A DNA stretch of 8,105 nt from Acidobacteriota bacterium (GTDB taxonomy: Bacteria; Planctomycetota; Phycisphaerae; WQYP01; JAJZKJ01). The position numbers and the translations under genes are program-made. Of this stretch, positions 5,728 to 8,105 are shown one piece after another; within the stretch, counting starts at the first letter, position 1, and each line of letters opens with the position of its first letter. The notes under the pieces are model-generated. The model saw only the letters and a list, made by a program, of their open reading frames with translations, was not told the origin of the DNA and ran no database searches. The stretch is taken from the NCBI GenBank assembly GCA_021804195.1, contig JAJZKJ010000084.1:1-8105 (forward strand), read 5' to 3'.

Positions 5728-5990
5728 TGCGGCCCCCGGTGTGCATCGGCGTTTAGCGGTTCAGCAATGGCTGTTGATGAAGGCGGTAGGGGCGCTGCCA
5801 GGCGTGCCCGCAGGCGATAGAACCGCCCGGCGGCTTTGAGCAGTTTTCGGATTCGGATAATCGGCGGCACAGCATCAGGCATCGGTTCAAAAGTAACCGT
5901 CCAGCTTTCAGCCAGCGGCTTGGGCGCTTGCGGCTTGACCGGCAGCGGCGGCTTTCGCAAGAAAGTAAACTGGCGTTGCGGTTCAGTCAT
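5724..5990 (-). CDS. Small conserved-looking element protein, unknown function
   Basis: The product is 88 aa. The ATG at 5988-5990 is preceded by AAGGGTAG, a reasonable ribosome binding site. After a Pro/Lys-rich N-terminus (about 10-27), residues 30-62 form the only compact segment: SWTVTFEPMPDAVPPIIRIR followed by KLLKAAGRFYRLR, i.e. a short beta strand, an acidic turn and a basic helix. This segment resembles, from memory, small proteins next to helicase or primase genes in planctomycete and other mobile elements; I cannot confirm that without a search. The end is Ala/Pro-rich. It is the first gene after the repeat-rich spacer and is coupled by a 4-bp overlap to the coiled-coil gene. Role unknown; a partner of the replication ATPase is a guess from position. 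Confidence 0.7.
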   Translation of the reverse strand: MTEPQRQFTFLRKPPLPVKPQAPKPLAESWTVTFEPMPDAVPPIIRIRKLLKAAGRFYRLRARLAAPLPPSSTAIAEPLNADAHRGPQ

Positions 5991-6007
5991 AAATCTACCC
6001 TTTCTGT

Positions 6008-6090
6008 TGCCGCAGCTTATGCCGCCGCATCTTCCCCCTATAACCCCCCGCTATATAGGGGCGGCGGTTTGCCGCCCTATGCCGCAGCTT
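6008..6090. repeat. Repeat and hairpin cluster between rep and the small-gene operon
   Basis: An 11-bp direct repeat TGCCGCAGCTT occurs at 6008-6018 and 6080-6090. Between the copies, CCCCTATA (6035-6042) can pair with TATAGGGG (6054-6061), or part of that right arm can instead join ATA-G-GGGCGG (6055-6064) pairing with CCGCCCTAT (6072-6080) around a 7-nt loop. The two hairpins share bases and exclude each other. No T tract follows on the - strand, so neither is a normal terminator. It may be a replication origin (it lies just behind rep) or an RNA leader for the small genes. The 131-bp spacer 5991-6121 contains no gene I can support. Confidence 0.6.
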
Positions 6091-6102
6091 TAGTGGCGGC
6101 AA

Positions 6103-6120
6103 GCAGCGGCAGCAGCGGCA
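6103..6120. repeat. Perfect 9-bp tandem duplication after the rep stop
   Basis: GCAGCGGCA is repeated twice without a gap, ending one base before the rep stop codon triplet (6122-6124). It belongs to the same spacer as the longer repeats and could be part of an iteron-like set, though two short GC-rich copies can also arise by slippage. Confidence 0.6.
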
Positions 6121-6121
6121 A

Positions 6122-7678
6122 TCATTTGCCGGCCGTTCCCAGGGCAAGCTCGCCGGCAGGCGTAATCTGCCATATCTCGGTTGCGTGATGCTTCCGGCTT
6201 TTTTGAAAGCTTTCCTGCCGAATGAACCCGTCAGATTCCAGCCGCATAATCAAGGCGTCGAAGTCGCGGCGTTTAAGTGTTTTTGGGAAATCCGGATGCG
6301 CGCGGCAAACAGCAAAAGCACCAACAGGTGCTGCCATATTTGCAGGAATTACGCGGCCTATCGCAATCACTTTTTGCAGAACCGCCAGAATCGCCGCCGG
6401 CGGTATTGTGCCACTGCCGGCTGCAAATGGCCCCGGCATGCGCTCAGTGAAAAGCCCGCTTGGTGCGTCATACATCAGCCAGGACGATTCTTGTATCGCG
6501 CCAAAGTTCGACTTTTGGTGTCGCAGTTCAAGTTGTCCGTCTTCGCCGCCGATGAGAGCCAGCCGGCTCCTGCATGAATTGTGCCATGCAGTACTTCCAC
6601 TAAATCCTTGACCATCATCAGCCACGGCGGCCGCTTTCTTGATATGCGCCAGAAGCACTACGGCCGCATCGGCCTTGGCGGCAAGTTTGCCAATCGCCCG
6701 CACAAAAGCGCGAACCTCGCGCCGGCAATTTTCGTCGGCGTCAAAAACATCGCTGGCATTATCAATAACAATTAGTTTTGGCTTTTTTTGTTCGGCGAGT
6801 TTTTGCAGCCGCATGAACCGCCGCGTTACAGCGCCAGGCGAATACCTATCTGGCGAGGCATAAAGCGTTGGATTGTCTTGTGCGTCAACAACGTGCAGCC
6901 GCTCAAATACATTCACGCCCCAAGCGTCGCCCATGCGATTCAACCGCGTGAAAATCGTTCTGTCGCTATCCTCGCCACTAAAAAATATTACTTCCGCCGG
7001 CTCGCCCCTGAACCGCAAAAACTCCAGGCCGACGGATACTGCGGCGGCAAGTTGAAGCATTAAGCCTGATTTTCCGATGCCGCCGTGCGAGGCTAACAGC
7101 GTTGCAGCGCCTAGCGGAATGATTCCATCACAAAGCCACGGCTGCGGCTCGCGGTGCTCTCGCATGCTTTTCATGTCCAGAAGGCGAAGCGCGTCATTAG
7201 GTGTTTGCGCTGCACCGCTTATGGCAACAAGGCGCTCCGCAATAGCCGATGGTTCGCCGCCCGCAAAGGCCGCGTCTGCCGCCCAAGTCCCCAGCCGAAT
7301 AAGCTCGCGCCTCTGGTGTGCGGCAAGCACGTCAGGCAACGTGGCGTAAAACTTGTTTCGCATCAGCAAGGCGTTGTCGCCGCAGGCATTTGCAACAATA
7401 TCATGTGCGATGTAGCCCCATGCGTTGCGCGACTCCATCAGGCTTTTAATTGAGGTCGGCTCAATCTCCCTGCCATCCGCGCGAAGGCTCTGCATTGCTC
7501 CCCAAAGGTTCGCATGTTCTGGAACCGAAAACGATCCAAACACAACGCCGGCCTCTACGGCGCAGTCATAATGAGCCGGTTCGGCGACAACGCTGGTTAG
7601 CAGCATGGCTTCGGCTTCGGGGGCGGCTGGGATTTTGCGCTCGGCCTTGGCGGCGGAATCGTCTGGCGGTATTCTCAT
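6122..7678 (-). CDS. RepA-like replicative ATPase/helicase (AAA_25 type) with DnaB-N-like domain
   Basis: A 518-aa ATPase, probably the replication protein of the excised element. Residues about 19-125 resemble the DnaB N-terminal domain (EAEAMLLTSVV, then FSVPEHANLWGAMQSL). Residues about 180-400 form a RecA-fold RepA/AAA_25 module: Walker A SHGGIGKSG (197-205), FFSGEDSDRTIFTRL (232-246), Walker B KLIVIDNASD (301-310, D306), a sensor-like LLAHIKK (342-348), and GFSGSTAWHNSCRSRLAL (358-375), which fits the oligomer-interface/Arg-finger region. Residues about 425-515 look like a winged helix ending in ITPAGELAL, probably for DNA binding. The ATG at 7676-7678 has a strong GAGGAG site 5 nt upstream. 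The gene follows alpA with a 49-bp gap containing a hairpin, and is followed by the repeat-rich spacer. No primase motif is seen. The ATPase family is firm; helicase action and the element's replication are inferred from the family and context. Confidence 0.88.
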   Translation of the reverse strand: MRIPPDDSAAKAERKIPAAPEAEAMLLTSVVAEPAHYDCAVEAGVVFGSFSVPEHANLWGAMQSLRADGREIEPTSIKSLMESRNAWGYIAHDIVANACGDNALLMRNKFYATLPDVLAAHQRRELIRLGTWAADAAFAGGEPSAIAERLVAISGAAQTPNDALRLLDMKSMREHREPQPWLCDGIIPLGAATLLASHGGIGKSGLMLQLAAAVSVGLEFLRFRGEPAEVIFFSGEDSDRTIFTRLNRMGDAWGVNVFERLHVVDAQDNPTLYASPDRYSPGAVTRRFMRLQKLAEQKKPKLIVIDNASDVFDADENCRREVRAFVRAIGKLAAKADAAVVLLAHIKKAAAVADDGQGFSGSTAWHNSCRSRLALIGGEDGQLELRHQKSNFGAIQESSWLMYDAPSGLFTERMPGPFAAGSGTIPPAAILAVLQKVIAIGRVIPANMAAPVGAFAVCRAHPDFPKTLKRRDFDALIMRLESDGFIRQESFQKSRKHHATEIWQITPAGELALGTAGK

Positions 7679-7696
7679 GCGTACTCCTCGATTTTG

Positions 7697-7729
7697 GCCC
7701 GGCAGGCCGGCAAGCCTCCGGGCTTTTTT
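7697..7729 (+). terminator. Strong + strand rho-independent terminator between alpA and rep
   Basis: GCCCGG (7697-7702) plus AGGC (7704-7707) pair with GCCT (7714-7717) plus CCGGGC (7718-7723): ten base pairs with a single bulged C and a 6-nt loop, followed at once by TTTTTT (7724-7729). This is a textbook terminator for + strand transcription, yet every recognised gene here is on the - strand. In the - strand mRNA the same hairpin stands between the alpA stop and the rep ribosome binding site, preceded by an A run and not followed by a T run. Confidence 0.75.
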
Positions 7730-7949
7730 ACGCTTGCGCCGGCGCGGTTTGTCGCTGCGCGTTGATGAAATCCATCAAATCTTGACGCGAGTACCGAACC
7801 ATGCGCCCGATTTTTACGGCCCGCAGTTTGCCATCTGCGCTAAGCTGCCAAAGTTTGCGCGGACAAATGCACAGCAGGCGGCAGGCCTCGCGCGAGTCAA
7901 CAAGCAATGGCGGCTCTGGCGGCGGCGGCGTGTGCAACAGGTCAGTCAT
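7728..7949 (-). CDS. alpA: AlpA/excisionase-family helix-turn-helix protein
   Basis: A 73-aa MerR-like winged-helix (HTH_17/AlpA) protein. After a Pro-rich N-terminus, residues 15-63 follow the family pattern: LLVDSREACRLLCICPRKLW (the HTH, with DSREACRLL in place of the common SVKEAAELL), then a wing and hairpin in GKLRAVKIGRMVRYSRQDL, then DFI. Such proteins act as recombination directionality factors or activators of element genes, which fits a partner for the integrase at the other end. The ATG at 7947-7949 has GGAGG 7 nt upstream and overlaps the upstream gene's stop as ATGA. It is first before rep, so it is likely co-transcribed with it. Excisionase versus transcriptional activator cannot be told from sequence; the symbol is used in the family sense. 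Confidence 0.85.
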   Translation of the reverse strand: MTDLLHTPPPPEPPLLVDSREACRLLCICPRKLWQLSADGKLRAVKIGRMVRYSRQDLMDFINAQRQTAPAQA

Positions 7950-8105
7950 TTTCCGACCTCCGCGGTGGTGCGGCGCGTGCTTTCCGGCGGCGGCATCAGT
8001 CCGACAGCCTGCAGCACTCGCTCGTTTCGATTTAACTCGGTGATGATTGCCCGCAGGCGGCGGCGCATCTTGGACAGGTTTGGTTTTTTTGTGCGGCGTG
8101 TTCGC
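7946..8105 (-). CDS. C-terminal part of a small basic protein (partial, runs off the edge)
   Basis: The frame is open from the right edge for 52 codons and ends with TGA at 7946-7948, overlapping the alpA ATG by 4 bp. The visible sequence is strongly basic at first (RTRRTKKPNLSKMRRRLR), then a predicted helix (AIITELNRNERVLQAVGL), then a Pro/Thr-rich end. An internal ATG at 8066-8068 lacks a ribosome binding site, so the gene most likely begins outside the window. The overlap supports it as a real gene in the same operon. I do not recognise the family. Confidence 0.6.
   Translation of the reverse strand, partial: RTRRTKKPNLSKMRRRLRAIITELNRNERVLQAVGLMPPPESTRRTTAEVGK

Noticed and set aside
6035..6061. 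CCCCTATA/TATAGGGG hairpin as a terminator for rep
   Set aside because: No T tract follows the stem on either strand, so a rho-independent terminator is not supported.
6103..6120. CRISPR or larger repeat array in the rep-downstream spacer
   Set aside because: Only two 9-bp units without spacers; far too short and few for a CRISPR array.
6222..6611. + strand open frames opposite the rep gene (also at 6185-6577 and 7077-7349)
   Set aside because: They mirror the rep coding frame, have no ribosome binding site that I can see, and encode low-complexity Ser/Arg-rich strings.

Overview
The window joins two different kinds of DNA at a tRNA gene. The left part (about 1-3583) is ordinary chromosome. 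It carries an endonuclease IV gene translationally coupled to a fused aroD-aroE gene (+ strand), a convergent thymidylate kinase gene (- strand), and a tRNA-Val(CAC) gene. The right part (about 3543-8105) looks like the integrase end of an integrated mobile element, with every gene on the - strand.

The DHQ dehydratase-shikimate dehydrogenase fusion and the style of the integrase (LGNS-PTVAARHY box, long tail after the catalytic tyrosine) suggest a GC-rich member of the Planctomycetota, perhaps Phycisphaerae-like. This is judged from remembered family features, not from a search, and I put it at about 0.6.

Element layout, read in its direction of transcription from the right edge: a small partial basic protein; an AlpA/excisionase-type HTH protein that overlaps it by 4 bp; a 49-bp gap with a strong hairpin; a 518-aa RepA-like replicative ATPase with a DnaB-N-like domain and a C-terminal winged-helix-like region; a 131-bp spacer full of repeats and hairpins (candidate origin or leader element); three small proteins of unknown function (an 88-aa protein, a 108-aa basic coiled-coil protein overlapping it by 4 bp, and an 83-aa protein with eight Cys/His zinc-ligand candidates); a 65-aa XRE-like regulator with a near-consensus promoter so close to its ATG that the transcript should be leaderless; and a 442-aa tyrosine integrase. 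The integrase ORF runs into the tRNA-Val gene and stops opposite its anticodon loop, which marks an attachment site.

Inferred working model: integrase and AlpA control integration and excision, the XRE protein is the lysogeny-type switch, and the Rep ATPase with the repeat-rich spacer replicates the excised form. This set (int, regulator, alpA, rep) resembles a phage satellite (PICI-like) or small integrative plasmid. The far end, with any cargo or packaging genes, lies outside the window. The three small proteins between rep and the regulator are the least explained part.
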